DNA from: Agrobacterium albertimagni AOL15
Lineage (GTDB): Bacteria > Pseudomonadota > Alphaproteobacteria > Rhizobiales > Rhizobiaceae
NCBI RefSeq assembly: GCF_000300855.1
Contig: NZ_ALJF01000018.1
Span: 1 to 64,000, forward strand
Direction of reading: 5' to 3'
DNA: 64,000 nt
Positions 32,793 to 42,588 of this stretch are shown one piece after another (position 1 is the stretch's first letter; each line of letters starts with the position of its first letter). Position numbers and translations under genes: made by a program. Under the pieces are notes generated by a model. That model was not told the origin of the DNA. It saw nothing but the letters and a program-made list of their open reading frames with translations, and did no database searches.

Positions 32793-35700
32793 GTGAAATT
32801 CAACCGCCTCCGCGTCGTCGGTTTCAAGTCCTTCGTCGAACCCTCCGAATTCGTCATCGAACGCGGCCTCACCGGCATTGTCGGGCCGAATGGCTGCGGC
32901 AAGTCGAACCTCGTCGAAGCGCTGCGCTGGGTGATGGGCGAGAATTCCTACAAGAACATGCGCGCGTCGGGTATGGACGATGTCATCTTCTCCGGTTCCG
33001 GCAACCGCCCGGCGCGCAACTCCGCGGAAGTCGGCCTCCACCTCGACAATTCCGACCGCACCGCACCCGCCGCCTTCAACGATGCCGACGAGATCCAGGT
33101 GACGCGCCGCATCGAGCGCGGCAACGGCTCGGTCTACCGCATCAACGGCAAGGAGGCCCGCGCCAAGGATGTGCAGCTGCTGTTTGCCGATGCCTCGACC
33201 GGCGCCCGTTCGCCCTCCATGGTCGGTCAGGGCCGCATCGGCGAGCTGATCCAGGCCAAGCCCCAGGCCCGCCGGCAATTGCTGGAAGAGGCCGCCGGCA
33301 TTTCCGGTCTGCATTCCCGCCGCCACGAGGCAGAGCTTCGCCTGCGCGCCGCCGAAACCAATCTCGAGCGGCTGGAAGACATTACCGCGCAGCTCGAAAG
33401 CCAGATCGAGAGCCTGAAGCGCCAGGCCCGACAGGCCAACCGCTTCAAGCAGCTGTCTGCCGACATCCGCGCCCATGACGCCATGCTCCTGCATATCCGT
33501 TGGTCGCAGGCCAAGCAGGCCGAAGGCGAGGCGGAAAGCGCCCTGAACCAGGCGATGTCGACGGTTGCCGAAAAGGCGAACCAACAGATGGAGGCGGCCA
33601 AGCTTCAGGCCGTGGCGAGCCTGAAGATGCCGGAACTGCGCGAGGAGGAGGCCAAGGCCGCCGCCGCGCTGCAGCGCCTGCAGATCGCCCGCAGCCAGCT
33701 CGACGAGGAAGCCAACCGTATCCTGCGCCGTCGCGATGAGCTGACCCGTCGTCTCGCACAGCTCGACGAGGACATCCGCCGCGAGGAACGCTTGGTCTCG
33801 GAGAATGCCGAGGTCATCCAGCGGCTGGCGGAAGAAGAGGCTGAACTCGAGGAAATCCTCGCCGATGCCGGCCGCTTCGGTGAAGAGGCAAAGGAAGCTT
33901 TCGAAGCCGCCGCCGCAACGCTTGCCGACAGCGAACGCGACTTCACCAGGCTGACCGCCGAGCGCGCCGAAGCTGCTGCCGGTCGCAATCAGCTCGAACG
34001 CGCCATCCGCGATCTCGCCGAGCGCCGCGCCCGCCTCGAGCGTCAGGTCTCCGACGCCTCGCGCGAACTCTCAGACATCTCCGACCGCATCGCAGCGCTT
34101 CCCGATCCGGACGAGAAGCGCGAAATGGTCGAGATCGCCGAGCAGGCGGTCGCCGATGCCGAAAGTGCGGTCATGGAAGCCGAGGCTGCCCTCAATGAGG
34201 CCCGCCGCACCGAAAGCCATCTGCGCCAGCCGCTTGAGGCCGCGCGCGCCCGCGTCAACGGGCTGGAGACCGAAGCGCGCACCATCGCCCGCATCCTGGC
34301 GAGCACGACCACCGGCGATTTTCCGCCGGTTGCTGACGAACTCTCCGTCGATCGCGGCTTTGAAACCGCCCTCGGGGCCGCTCTCGGCGACGATCTCGAC
34401 AGCGCGCTTGATCCGGAAGCCCCCGCCCATTGGCGTGGCAATGGCGACGGGGCAGGGGATCCGGCTCTGCCATCCGGCGCAAAGCCGCTCCTCGCCCATG
34501 TCCGCGCACCCGCGGCGCTCACCCGGGCTCTGCGTCAGATCGGCGTGGTCGAGGAAGCCGATGCGCTGCGCTTGATGGCAAGCCTTGCCCCCGGCCAGCG
34601 CCTCGTCACCCGTGACGGCGCCGTCTATCGCTGGGACGGCCATGTCACCGGTGCCGATGCCCCGAGTGCCGCTGCCCTGCGTCTCGCCCAGAAGAACCGC
34701 CTCGCCGAAATCGAGCGCGAGACCGAGGAAGCCCGCGACCAGATGGTTGAGGCCGAGGATCGTCTCGCGGAAGCCGCCGACGCCATCCGCGCCGAGGAGG
34801 CTCGCCTTGCCGACGCTCGCGATCGCAGCCGCCTGACGGTCCGCGCGCTCGCCGAAGCCCGCGATGCCCTTGCCCAGGCCGAACGCGCCTCGGGCGATCT
34901 CATCCGCCGCCGCGAGGTGATCGAGGAGGCGGTCAACGGCCTGAAAGCCCAGATCGAGGAGATCGTCGAGCAGGAAGAAACCGCCCGCATCGAGATGGAA
35001 GAGACGCCTGATCTCTCCGCCCTAGACGCCCGCCTGCGCGACGCCGAAGCCGTCGTCGCCCGCGACCGCGGTCTGTTGGCCGAGGCCCGGGCCCGTTTCG
35101 AGGGGCTGGCCCGCGAAGACGAGATGCGCCGCCGCCGCATCCTTTCGATCCGTCAGGAAAAGCAGAACTGGCAGAACCGCGCCAAGTCTGCAGAAGAACA
35201 CATCGCGACGCTGCGCGAGCGCGAGGCGGAAGCCCGCGACGAGATCACTGATCTCGAAATGGCGCCCGACGAATTCGAGGATAAACGCCGCAACCTGATG
35301 ACCGCCCTCGACAAGGCCGAGAAGGACCGCCGCGAAGCCGCCGACCGCCTGATCGAGGCCGAGACCCGCCAGCGCGAGGCCGACCAGAAGGCGGCCGCAG
35401 CACTCGCCGAACTCGCCGAAAGCCGAGAGAAGCGCGGCCGCGCCGAAGAACGTCTCGTCTCTGCCCGCGAATGGCGCATCGAAGCCGAGACCCGTATCCA
35501 GGACACGCTGAATGTCGGCCCGCACGAGGCCTTCCGCCTGACCGGCCTGAAGGATCCGAGCGAGATCGGCGATCTGCGTGAGGTCGAGCGCAATCTCGAC
35601 CGGCTGAAGATGGAGCGCGAGCGCTTGGGCGCCGTCAACCTGCGCGCCGAGGAAGAGCAGAAGGAACTCTCGGACAAGCTCGCCGCCCTGATCAAGGAGC

Positions 35701-36257
35701 GCGACGACATCATCGATGCGATCCGCAAGCTGCGCGGCGCGATCCAGAGCTTGAACCGCGAGGGCCGTGAACGTCTGATCGCCGCCTTCGACGTGGTCAA
35801 CGCCCAGTTCCAACGCCTCTTCACCCACCTCTTCAACGGTGGTACGGCCGAACTGCAGCTGATCGAAAGCGACGACCCACTCGAAGCCGGCCTCGAAATC
35901 CTCGCCCGCCCGCCGGGCAAGAAGCCGCAGACCATGACGCTGCTTTCGGGCGGCGAACAGGCGCTCACCGCCATGGCGCTGATCTTCGCGGTGTTTCTCA
36001 CCAACCCCGCGCCGATCTGCGTGCTGGACGAAGTGGACGCGCCGCTCGACGACCACAATGTCGAGCGCTACTGCAACCTGATGGACGAAATGGCCGCCTC
36101 CACCGAGACCCGTTTCGTCATCATCACCCACAACCCCATCACCATGGCCCGCATGAACCGCCTCTTCGGCGTCACCATGGCCGAGCAGGGCGTCTCCCAA
36201 CTCGTCTCCGTCGACCTGCAGACGGCGGAGGCGCTGCGCGAGAGGGAGCTGGTGTGA
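32793..36257 (+). CDS. smc: Chromosome segregation protein SMC
   Basis: 1154 residues from GTG at 32793, which gives an 8-base gap to GGGGAGG; an in-frame GTG at 32787 is too close to it. Walker A is GPNGCGKSN near residue 32; a long coiled coil follows, broken by a compact hinge near residues 510-620 (TGDFPPVADELSVDRGFETA, DGAVYRWDGHVTG). The C-terminal head has the ABC signature LLSGGEQALTAMAL and Walker B ICVLDEVDAPLDDHNV. The protein forms condensin-like rings with ScpA/ScpB. Its stop overlaps the next gene by GTGA. Confidence 0.97.
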   Translation: MKFNRLRVVGFKSFVEPSEFVIERGLTGIVGPNGCGKSNLVEALRWVMGENSYKNMRASGMDDVIFSGSGNRPARNSAEVGLHLDNSDRTAPAAFNDADEIQVTRRIERGNGSVYRINGKEARAKDVQLLFADASTGARSPSMVGQGRIGELIQAKPQARRQLLEEAAGISGLHSRRHEAELRLRAAETNLERLEDITAQLESQIESLKRQARQANRFKQLSADIRAHDAMLLHIRWSQAKQAEGEAESALNQAMSTVAEKANQQMEAAKLQAVASLKMPELREEEAKAAAALQRLQIARSQLDEEANRILRRRDELTRRLAQLDEDIRREERLVSENAEVIQRLAEEEAELEEILADAGRFGEEAKEAFEAAAATLADSERDFTRLTAERAEAAAGRNQLERAIRDLAERRARLERQVSDASRELSDISDRIAALPDPDEKREMVEIAEQAVADAESAVMEAEAALNEARRTESHLRQPLEAARARVNGLETEARTIARILASTTTGDFPPVADELSVDRGFETALGAALGDDLDSALDPEAPAHWRGNGDGAGDPALPSGAKPLLAHVRAPAALTRALRQIGVVEEADALRLMASLAPGQRLVTRDGAVYRWDGHVTGADAPSAAALRLAQKNRLAEIERETEEARDQMVEAEDRLAEAADAIRAEEARLADARDRSRLTVRALAEARDALAQAERASGDLIRRREVIEEAVNGLKAQIEEIVEQEETARIEMEETPDLSALDARLRDAEAVVARDRGLLAEARARFEGLAREDEMRRRRILSIRQEKQNWQNRAKSAEEHIATLREREAEARDEITDLEMAPDEFEDKRRNLMTALDKAEKDRREAADRLIEAETRQREADQKAAAALAELAESREKRGRAEERLVSAREWRIEAETRIQDTLNVGPHEAFRLTGLKDPSEIGDLREVERNLDRLKMERERLGAVNLRAEEEQKELSDKLAALIKERDDIIDAIRKLRGAIQSLNREGRERLIAAFDVVNAQFQRLFTHLFNGGTAELQLIESDDPLEAGLEILARPPGKKPQTMTLLSGGEQALTAMALIFAVFLTNPAPICVLDEVDAPLDDHNVERYCNLMDEMAASTETRFVIITHNPITMARMNRLFGVTMAEQGVSQLVSVDLQTAEALRERELV

Positions 36258-36676
36258 GAAAACGCATTCTGGCTATCGCCGCCGCCCTCAGTCTGAGCGC
36301 CGCGCCCATCTGCGCCCAGACCGCGTCCACCTCGCTCGCCGGCAACTACCTGCCGAGCGTTCTGGCCGCATCCCCGGCGCATCGCGACAGTCTGATGGAG
36401 ATGATCAAGGGTCAGCCGGGTCTCCCCTTCTGGGTGCGGGCCCTGGTGCGCCAGCCGCGTTACGTCGCGCTTGCCTCCGAGGAGGTCGCCGTCAAGGACA
36501 AGCGTATGCAGCTGTTTCGCGCCTGCGAGCCGCGGACCTGCGAAACGAGCTGGATCCGCGTGCTTTACTCAGAAGATGGCAAGCGGGCGCTGCTCTACGT
36601 CTCCGACGCCAAGCTCGGCATCAAGATCTTCGGCGATCCGACACCGGAAGAACTGACCTTTCTGGTGCGCCCCTGA
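36254..36676 (+). CDS. Ivy-like periplasmic protein (possible lysozyme inhibitor)
   Basis: 140 residues from GTG at 36254, overlapping the smc stop. A signal peptide (ILAIAAALSLSAAPICAQ) leads to a mature protein of about 120 residues. The loop LFRACEPRTCETSWIRVLYS resembles the cysteine-flanked CKPHDC loop of Ivy, the inhibitor that plugs the active site of C-type lysozyme, though the histidine of that loop is Arg-Thr here. The fold otherwise fits (YLPSVLAASPAHRDSLMEMI helix, then strands). Lysozyme inhibition is therefore plausible but not certain. Confidence 0.65.
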   Translation: MRKRILAIAAALSLSAAPICAQTASTSLAGNYLPSVLAASPAHRDSLMEMIKGQPGLPFWVRALVRQPRYVALASEEVAVKDKRMQLFRACEPRTCETSWIRVLYSEDGKRALLYVSDAKLGIKIFGDPTPEELTFLVRP

Positions 36677-36677
36677 A

Positions 36678-37844
36678 TCAAGCAGCCAGCTTCTTGCGCC
36701 TGGCCGGTCCGACTGGCAGCGCGCCGCTCGCCAGGATCGATCCGAGCACCAGCGGCAGGCAGACGAGATAGGCGTTGCGGATGCCGAAGGCCTCGGCCAC
36801 GAAGCCCAAGAGCGGCGGCCCTAGGAAAAAGACGACGAACGCCATCTGCGCGATTGCCGCGACATTGATGACGGCGGGGCGGTCCGTGCGCTGGGCAGCC
36901 GCCGAGACCGCCATCGGATAGACCGCGCTGCAGCCGGCGCCCATCAGCGCGAAGCCGATGAGTGCGAGATAGGGATGCGGCGCAAGCCAGGCCATGGCGA
37001 TGCCGACGGCGGCGACCGACAGCAGCACCCGGCCGACGAGGCGCGCACCGAGGCGGTCGACCACCGGATCGACGGTGAGCCGCGCCAGCGCCATGAAGAA
37101 GGCAAACAGCGTCAGCCCCGAGCCGGAGATGAAGGGCGAAACGTCGAAGACCTCTTCCATGTAGATCGTCGACCAGTCAATGCCGGCACCCTCAATCAGG
37201 AAGGCCGAGGTGCCGATGATGCAGAGCGGCAGCAGCGCCAATGTCGGCAGCGCAAAATGCGGCGCCTTGTCCTCGGCACCTGCCTTAGTGAGGACGGGGG
37301 CGTTCTTCATGCCCGCGATCGTGATCGCGCCGATGACGAACATCAGCCCCAGCAGCACATGCATGTGCATCTGCATGCTGATATCAGCCTGGCGCACCAG
37401 TGATGCCGTGATCGCGGTGACGAAGAATCCGAGGCTCCAGCAGCCATGCGCGCGATTCATGATGCCGAAACCCGCCTGCGCCTCGATACGGCCGATCTCG
37501 ACATTGAGACATATCTCCAACGCGCCAGCGAGCAGGCCCATGAGGAAAAGGGTCGCAAAGACGAAGGGCGCGGAGGGCAGCAACGGGATGAGCGACAAGA
37601 GCGCCATGACGCCGAGCAGGCAGATGGCGAGCGTCGTGCGCGAACCGAGCCGGACGATCAGCGGCGAGGAGAGGGTGAGCGAAATCAGCGAGCCGATCGC
37701 CATGCCGATCAGGGTCATGCCGAGTTCCGCCTTGTTGACCCCGAGTTGCACCTGCAGATCCGGCAGCCGGGAAAACAGCGATCCCGTGCACATGGCAAAC
37801 AGAAAGAAGGCGATATAGACGCGAAACTGCGGCTGGAAATGCAT
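36678..37844 (-). CDS. MFS transporter (YbjJ/FucP-like)
   Basis: 388 residues from ATG at 37844 (MHFQPQFRVYIAFFLFAMCT); upstream open frame lies in repeat DNA and is not used. Twelve membrane helices are predicted, with an MFS motif between helices 2 and 3 (SSPLIVRLGSRTTLA) and its counterpart in the second half (DPVVDRLGARLVGRVL). The EAQAGFGIMNRAHGCWSLGF segment in helix 4 is typical of the YbjJ/fucose-permease group. It sits tail to tail with the Ivy-like gene. The substrate is unknown; sugars are typical for the group. Confidence 0.88.
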   Translation of the reverse strand: MHFQPQFRVYIAFFLFAMCTGSLFSRLPDLQVQLGVNKAELGMTLIGMAIGSLISLTLSSPLIVRLGSRTTLAICLLGVMALLSLIPLLPSAPFVFATLFLMGLLAGALEICLNVEIGRIEAQAGFGIMNRAHGCWSLGFFVTAITASLVRQADISMQMHMHVLLGLMFVIGAITIAGMKNAPVLTKAGAEDKAPHFALPTLALLPLCIIGTSAFLIEGAGIDWSTIYMEEVFDVSPFISGSGLTLFAFFMALARLTVDPVVDRLGARLVGRVLLSVAAVGIAMAWLAPHPYLALIGFALMGAGCSAVYPMAVSAAAQRTDRPAVINVAAIAQMAFVVFFLGPPLLGFVAEAFGIRNAYLVCLPLVLGSILASGALPVGPARRKKLAA

Positions 37845-38006
37845 CGGCGAGACTCGATTTGTCTGATGACCAGTCAACGGCGTGCCAGCATTCGTCGGGC
37901 AAGTCCAGTGACGCCAGACGCCGATCGGTTCGCCCCCGGAAAAGGCTTTATGTCTTGGTTGGGCGTTTTGCGATTGTCTGCTCTCACGGCCAGCCCCATA
38001 CACGCC

Positions 38007-38128
38007 GTCATCCTCGGCCTTGTGCCGAGGATCTGCCAAGGGTGGCCAGGAAGGGGGGTAGGGGAGAGGCCATAAGCGTCAAGCAAATAGCAGCGGCGGT
38101 AGATCCTCGGCACAAGGCCGAGGATGAC
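38007..38128. repeat. 28-base perfect inverted repeat, palindromic REP-like element
   Basis: The 28 bases at 38007-38034 recur as an exact reverse complement at 38101-38128, 66 bases apart. Each copy is itself a hairpin, ATCCTCGGC-CTTGT-GCCGAGGAT or its reverse. This hairpin is a common intergenic repeat of rhizobia. It fills much of the 384-base gap between the MFS and FabMG-like genes. Confidence 0.85.
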
Positions 38129-38198
38129 GACGGAGATGGACTCAGCGAACGAAAAATGCCGGAAGCAAGCCTCCGGCATCTTTCTATTGGCTACTGCC

Positions 38199-38219
38199 TA
38201 TTCGCTATTCGCTATTCGC
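38199..38219. repeat. Tandem 7-base repeat
   Basis: Three perfect copies of TATTCGC in a row, just past the stop of the FabMG-like gene. It could vary in copy number by slippage but touches no reading frame. Confidence 0.8.
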
Positions 38220-38228
38220 GTCGCCCGC

Positions 38229-39548
38229 TCAGCCCGCCTTGTTGATCTGCTGCGCGACCAAATCGTGGTTGAGCCAGAGAACCGGCGCAGACGGGTTGGC
38301 CATTTCGCCATAGATCAGCGCGCCGGTCGCCTCGACCACGAGCACGCTCAGATAGTCCGAGATCAGCGCCTTGCCGTCCTTGTGCATCTGGGCGATCTCT
38401 TGCGAGGTGCCGATGGTGATGTCGGACTGGCCCTGGCTGTTGGGCATCGGCCAGTTGTTGAAGTCGTAGAACGGCTTCATGACTTCGCTGACCTGGAAGT
38501 CGGCGATCTTCTGCAGCACGTCATCGACGGTCACACCCTCGACCAGCAGCGCTTCGCAATCCGCCCAGATCTTATCGGCGCGGGCGCCGGGATTTTCCTT
38601 CTTCAAGGCCTTCAGGAGCGGCAGAAGCGGCAGCTCGATGCCGGCGAAGACATCGGACGAATTGGTGCGGATCTCGGGGCAGTTGAAGACAGTCGCCTTG
38701 ATGCCGGAAGCGTAAGCCTCTTCGGCAATCGCCTCGAGCTTCATCTTGGCATAGCCCTGGGTGTAGTTCGTGTAGGTCTGCCAGCGGTATTCGTCGCCGA
38801 TCAGAATGCCCGTGCCGTGATAGCCATAGGCCGAGTAACGCACCTGGCCGCCGCTCTTTTCGATGCGGGCGCGGATCGCAGCGCTGCCCTCGATCAGGTG
38901 GCGGAAAGTGTTGGCCGAGACTTCGTCGAAGTTCTGCAGGATGAGCTTGCCGAGATCGCTGTCGAGCAGCACCTGGGAAGACATGTGGCGTGCGCCACGG
39001 CCCTTGTAGATGCGGTTGGCAAGAACGAGGAAGACCTTGGCCTTCGGAATGCCGCCAGCCATGGTGTGGGCGAAATGAACGTTCTTACCGTCGGCAATCA
39101 TGCCTTCCAGCTCGGCCATGATCTTGGCCACGGCATCCTGGAAGCGCTTTACGCCAACCTGGCGGCACTTTTCGATATGCGCCCAGTCGAGCTTTTCGGT
39201 TTCCCAGTTCTCCAGCGTCAGCGGGGCGAGAAGATCCGTCGGCGTCGGTTCGCCTTCCGGTGCATCGAGATCGAAGCCAGCCATGGCGGGAATGTTGATG
39301 ATCCGGCCGCCGAGATTGGCTTTCGCCTGGGCGAGTTCTTCGTCGGTCAGCGGGCGCAGCTTGTTGTTTTCGTCACGGCGACCGACGGTGATTCCGATGA
39401 TCTCCATGCCGGCCTTCTTGGCCTGGTCGAGCAGGCCCGTGACATAGCCACGGCCGAACAATTCGCCGAAGAGCACGAAGACGTCGCCCTTCTGGTAAAG
39501 CTTGTTCTGCGGGATCTCAGTCAGGGAAACCGGGCTGGTCATGGTCAT
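38229..39548 (-). CDS. FabMG family protein, putative enoyl-ACP reductase
   Basis: 439 residues from ATG at 39548 (MTMTSPVSLTEIPQNKLY). I recognise it as the conserved protein called FabMG, reported as an enoyl-ACP reductase of fatty acid synthesis; that name rests on memory. Visible: a Rossmann-like first unit (GDVFVLFGELFGRGYVTGLL, then AGMEIIGITVGRRD), a central segment HFAHTMAGGIPKAKVF, and a Tyr/Lys-rich active-site-like stretch YTNYTQGYAKMKLE near residue 260. It is divergent from ppdK. Other members give no clue about operon role. Confidence 0.6.
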   Translation of the reverse strand: MTMTSPVSLTEIPQNKLYQKGDVFVLFGELFGRGYVTGLLDQAKKAGMEIIGITVGRRDENNKLRPLTDEELAQAKANLGGRIINIPAMAGFDLDAPEGEPTPTDLLAPLTLENWETEKLDWAHIEKCRQVGVKRFQDAVAKIMAELEGMIADGKNVHFAHTMAGGIPKAKVFLVLANRIYKGRGARHMSSQVLLDSDLGKLILQNFDEVSANTFRHLIEGSAAIRARIEKSGGQVRYSAYGYHGTGILIGDEYRWQTYTNYTQGYAKMKLEAIAEEAYASGIKATVFNCPEIRTNSSDVFAGIELPLLPLLKALKKENPGARADKIWADCEALLVEGVTVDDVLQKIADFQVSEVMKPFYDFNNWPMPNSQGQSDITIGTSQEIAQMHKDGKALISDYLSVLVVEATGALIYGEMANPSAPVLWLNHDLVAQQINKAG

Positions 39549-39900
39549 TTTTGATTCCGGATTACAATTGCTGTGATTGCCCACTAGCAAAGACTGAGCT
39601 GCAGTGCATCAACTGGAAGCGATTTCTCCGGTCATTTTAAGTGACCGTTTATCGCATTGCGTGATGAGCTGTAACAATCGGGGGCTGTCCGTCGACCTGC
39701 TGGCCTGTCGAAAGGCGGCCTCGCGGCCGCCCGATCTCGGCATCACGTCTCTGAACGAATCTCACATCGCCGTGAGCCTATTCCGGCTCGACCGCCGCAA
39801 TTATGATGCATTGCAGCATAATCTTGATGGCGTGGCGTTTCCAATCCGTCACATTTGCTGTAAATGGTGGAAAAACAAGCCTGTTCGGGTGGAGAAGGCA
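39549..39900. other. Divergent intergenic region before ppdK
   Basis: 352 bases between the FabMG-like gene and ppdK. The ppdK frame stays open upstream of its start, but the residues are unlike the enzyme. GGAGAAGG at 39890-39897 is the ppdK ribosome site. Promoters for both genes should lie here; no clear sigma-70 pair or palindrome was picked out. Confidence 0.4.
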
Positions 39901-42567
39901 ATGCGCAAGTGGGTTTACACCTTCGGCGGAGGAGCGGCCGAGGGGAGTAGGGCCGAGATCGATCAGCTGGGAGGCAAGGGCGCCAATCTCGCGGAAATGG
40001 CGAGCCTGGGCCTGCCGGTGCCGCCCGGGCTCACGATCGTGTCAGATGCCTGCGGCCTTTATTACAAGAACGACAAGACGCTCTGCGACGACTTGAAGGC
40101 CCAGGTGCTCGATGGCATTGCCGGCATCGAGGCCGCGACCGGCCGCGCCTTCGGCGACACCAGCCACCCGCTTCTTTTCTCCGTCCGCTCCGGCTCGCGC
40201 ACCTCCATGCCCGGCATGATGGACACGGTCCTCAATCTCGGCCTCAACGATCACACGGTCGAAGCGCTCGGCCACCATTCCGGCGACGCCCGCTTTGCCT
40301 GGGACAGCTATCGCCGTTTCATCCAGATGTATGGCGATGTCGTCATGGGCCTCGACCACGAGGTGTTCGAGGAAATCCTCGAAGACGAAAAGGCAAGGCT
40401 TGGCCACGAACTGGACACAGATCTCTCTGCGCTGGAATTGCAGCACATCGTCGCGCTCTACAAGGAACTGCTGAAGCAGGATCTCGGCCAGCCCTTCCCG
40501 CAGGACCCGCATGTCCAGCTCTGGGGCGCGATCGGCGCTGTCTTTTCCAGCTGGATGAACCCGCGCGCCAAGACCTACCGCCTGCTGCACAAGATCCCCG
40601 GCGAGTGGGGCACGTCCGTCACCGTGCAGACCATGGTCTTCGGCAATCTTGGTTCGACCTCGGCGACCGGTGTAGCCTTCACCCGCAATCCCTCGACCGG
40701 GGCACGAGAGCTCTACGGCGAGTTCCTCGTCAACGCGCAAGGGGAAGACGTGGTTGCCGGCATCCGCACGCCGCAATCGATCACCGAAGCCGCTCGTATC
40801 GACAGTGGCTCCGACAAGCCCTCGCTCGAAAAGCTGATGCCGGAAGCCTTCGCCGAATTCCAGGCGATCTGTAACCGGCTCGAATCCCATTACCGCGATA
40901 TGCAGGATCTCGAATTCACCATCGAGCGCGGCAAGCTCTGGATGCTGCAGGCCCGCTCGGGCAAGCGGACGACCAAAGCCGCGATGAAGATCGCCGTCGA
41001 CATGGTGGCGGAAGGCCTGATCTCGGAAGAAGAGGCGGTGATGCGCATCGAGCCTTCCTCGCTCGATCAGCTGCTCCATCCAACGATCGACCCGCGCGTC
41101 ACCCGCCATGTCATCGGCTCGGGACTTCCCGCCTCGCCGGGGGCGGCAACCGGCGCCATCGTCTTTACCGCCGAAGAGGCGGTGGAGGCGGAGAGCGAGG
41201 GCCGCAAGGTCATTCTCGTCCGTGTCGAGACAAGCCCCGAAGACATCCACGGCATGCATGCAGCCCAGGGCATCCTGACCACGCGCGGCGGCATGACCAG
41301 CCACGCGGCCGTCGTTGCCCGTGGCATGGGCATTCCTTGTGTCTCCGGCGCCGGCACCATGCGCGTCGACCTGCGCAACGAAAAGCTCATCGGCATGGGC
41401 GTGACGCTGGGGAAGGGCGACATCGTCACCATCGACGGCTCCTCCGGCCAGGTGCTGAAGGGTGAGGTGCCCATGCTGCAGCCGGAACTCTCGGGCGATT
41501 TCGCCCAGCTGATGCAATGGGCCGACCGAACCCGCCGCATGACCGTGCGAACCAATGCCGACACGCCCGCCGACGCCCGCGCCGCCCGCTCCTTCGGCGC
41601 CGAAGGCATCGGGTTGTGCCGCACCGAACACATGTTCTTCGAGGGCGAGCGCATCCATGTGATGCGCGAGATGATCCTCGCCGAAGACGAGGCCGGTCGT
41701 CGGGCGGCCCTCGACAAGCTCTTGCCCATGCAGCGCTCGGACTTCACCGAACTCTTCACCATCATGCACGGGCTTCCCGTCACGATCCGCATGCTCGATC
41801 CGCCGCTGCACGAGTTCCTGCCGAAGTCGGACGAGGAAATCGAGGAAGTGGCAAACGCCATGGGCCTCGAGCCCGGCTTCATGCGCCGCCGCATCGACGC
41901 GCTGCACGAGTTCAACCCGATGCTCGGTCACCGCGGCTGCCGCCTTGCCATCTCCTATCCCGAGATCGCCGAAATGCAGGCCCGCGCCATTTTCGAGGCC
42001 GCCGTTGCCGCTGCCCGCGAGACGGGTGCCCCCGTCGTGCCGGAAATCATGGTCCCGCTCGTCGGCCTGCGCTCGGAACTCGACTATGTGAAGGCCGTGA
42101 TCGACCGCGTCGCGACCGAAGTCATGGGCGAGGCGAAGCTCGAGATTTCCTATCTCGTCGGCACGATGATCGAGCTGCCCCGCGCCGCGATCCGCGCCCA
42201 TATCATCGCGGAAGCTGCCGAATTCTTCTCCTTCGGCACCAATGACCTGACCCAGACAACCTTCGGCATGTCGCGCGACGACGCCGCCCGCTTCATCCCG
42301 ACCTATCAGCGCAAGGGCATCATCATCCACGACCCCTTCGTCTCGCTGGATTTCGACGGCGTCGGCGAACTCATCCGGATCGCTGCCGAACGCGGCCGCA
42401 AAACGCGTCCCGACATGAAGCTCGGCATTTGCGGCGAACACGGCGGCGACCCGACCTCGATCCACTTCTGCGAGGATGTCGGCCTGGATTATGTGTCCTG
42501 CTCGCCGTTCCGCGTGCCGATCGCGAGGCTGTCTGCGGCTCAGGCGGCGATCAAGGCCAGGGGATAA
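39901..42567 (+). CDS. ppdK: Pyruvate, phosphate dikinase
   Basis: 888 residues from ATG at 39901, the standard length. It interconverts pyruvate, ATP and phosphate with PEP, AMP and pyrophosphate and supports gluconeogenesis. N-terminal nucleotide-binding domain starts KWVYTFGGGAAEGS with LGGKGANLAEMASLGLPVPP; the phosphohistidine is in GGMTSHAAVVARGMGIPCVS near residue 463; the C-terminal pyruvate/PEP barrel has SFGTNDLTQTTFG and the catalytic cysteine in GICGEHGGDP near residue 840. It stands as a single gene. Rhizobial ppdK is normally preceded by a long untranslated leader. Confidence 0.97.
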   Translation: MRKWVYTFGGGAAEGSRAEIDQLGGKGANLAEMASLGLPVPPGLTIVSDACGLYYKNDKTLCDDLKAQVLDGIAGIEAATGRAFGDTSHPLLFSVRSGSRTSMPGMMDTVLNLGLNDHTVEALGHHSGDARFAWDSYRRFIQMYGDVVMGLDHEVFEEILEDEKARLGHELDTDLSALELQHIVALYKELLKQDLGQPFPQDPHVQLWGAIGAVFSSWMNPRAKTYRLLHKIPGEWGTSVTVQTMVFGNLGSTSATGVAFTRNPSTGARELYGEFLVNAQGEDVVAGIRTPQSITEAARIDSGSDKPSLEKLMPEAFAEFQAICNRLESHYRDMQDLEFTIERGKLWMLQARSGKRTTKAAMKIAVDMVAEGLISEEEAVMRIEPSSLDQLLHPTIDPRVTRHVIGSGLPASPGAATGAIVFTAEEAVEAESEGRKVILVRVETSPEDIHGMHAAQGILTTRGGMTSHAAVVARGMGIPCVSGAGTMRVDLRNEKLIGMGVTLGKGDIVTIDGSSGQVLKGEVPMLQPELSGDFAQLMQWADRTRRMTVRTNADTPADARAARSFGAEGIGLCRTEHMFFEGERIHVMREMILAEDEAGRRAALDKLLPMQRSDFTELFTIMHGLPVTIRMLDPPLHEFLPKSDEEIEEVANAMGLEPGFMRRRIDALHEFNPMLGHRGCRLAISYPEIAEMQARAIFEAAVAAARETGAPVVPEIMVPLVGLRSELDYVKAVIDRVATEVMGEAKLEISYLVGTMIELPRAAIRAHIIAEAAEFFSFGTNDLTQTTFGMSRDDAARFIPTYQRKGIIIHDPFVSLDFDGVGELIRIAAERGRKTRPDMKLGICGEHGGDPTSIHFCEDVGLDYVSCSPFRVPIARLSAAQAAIKARG

Positions 42568-42588
42568 GGTTTTGCGTTCCTCACTGGG

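Noticed and set aside
40042..42465. Very long open frame on the minus strand opposite ppdK
   Set aside because: It mirrors the ppdK coding frame in high-GC DNA; its translation has no recognisable domain and ppdK is certain.
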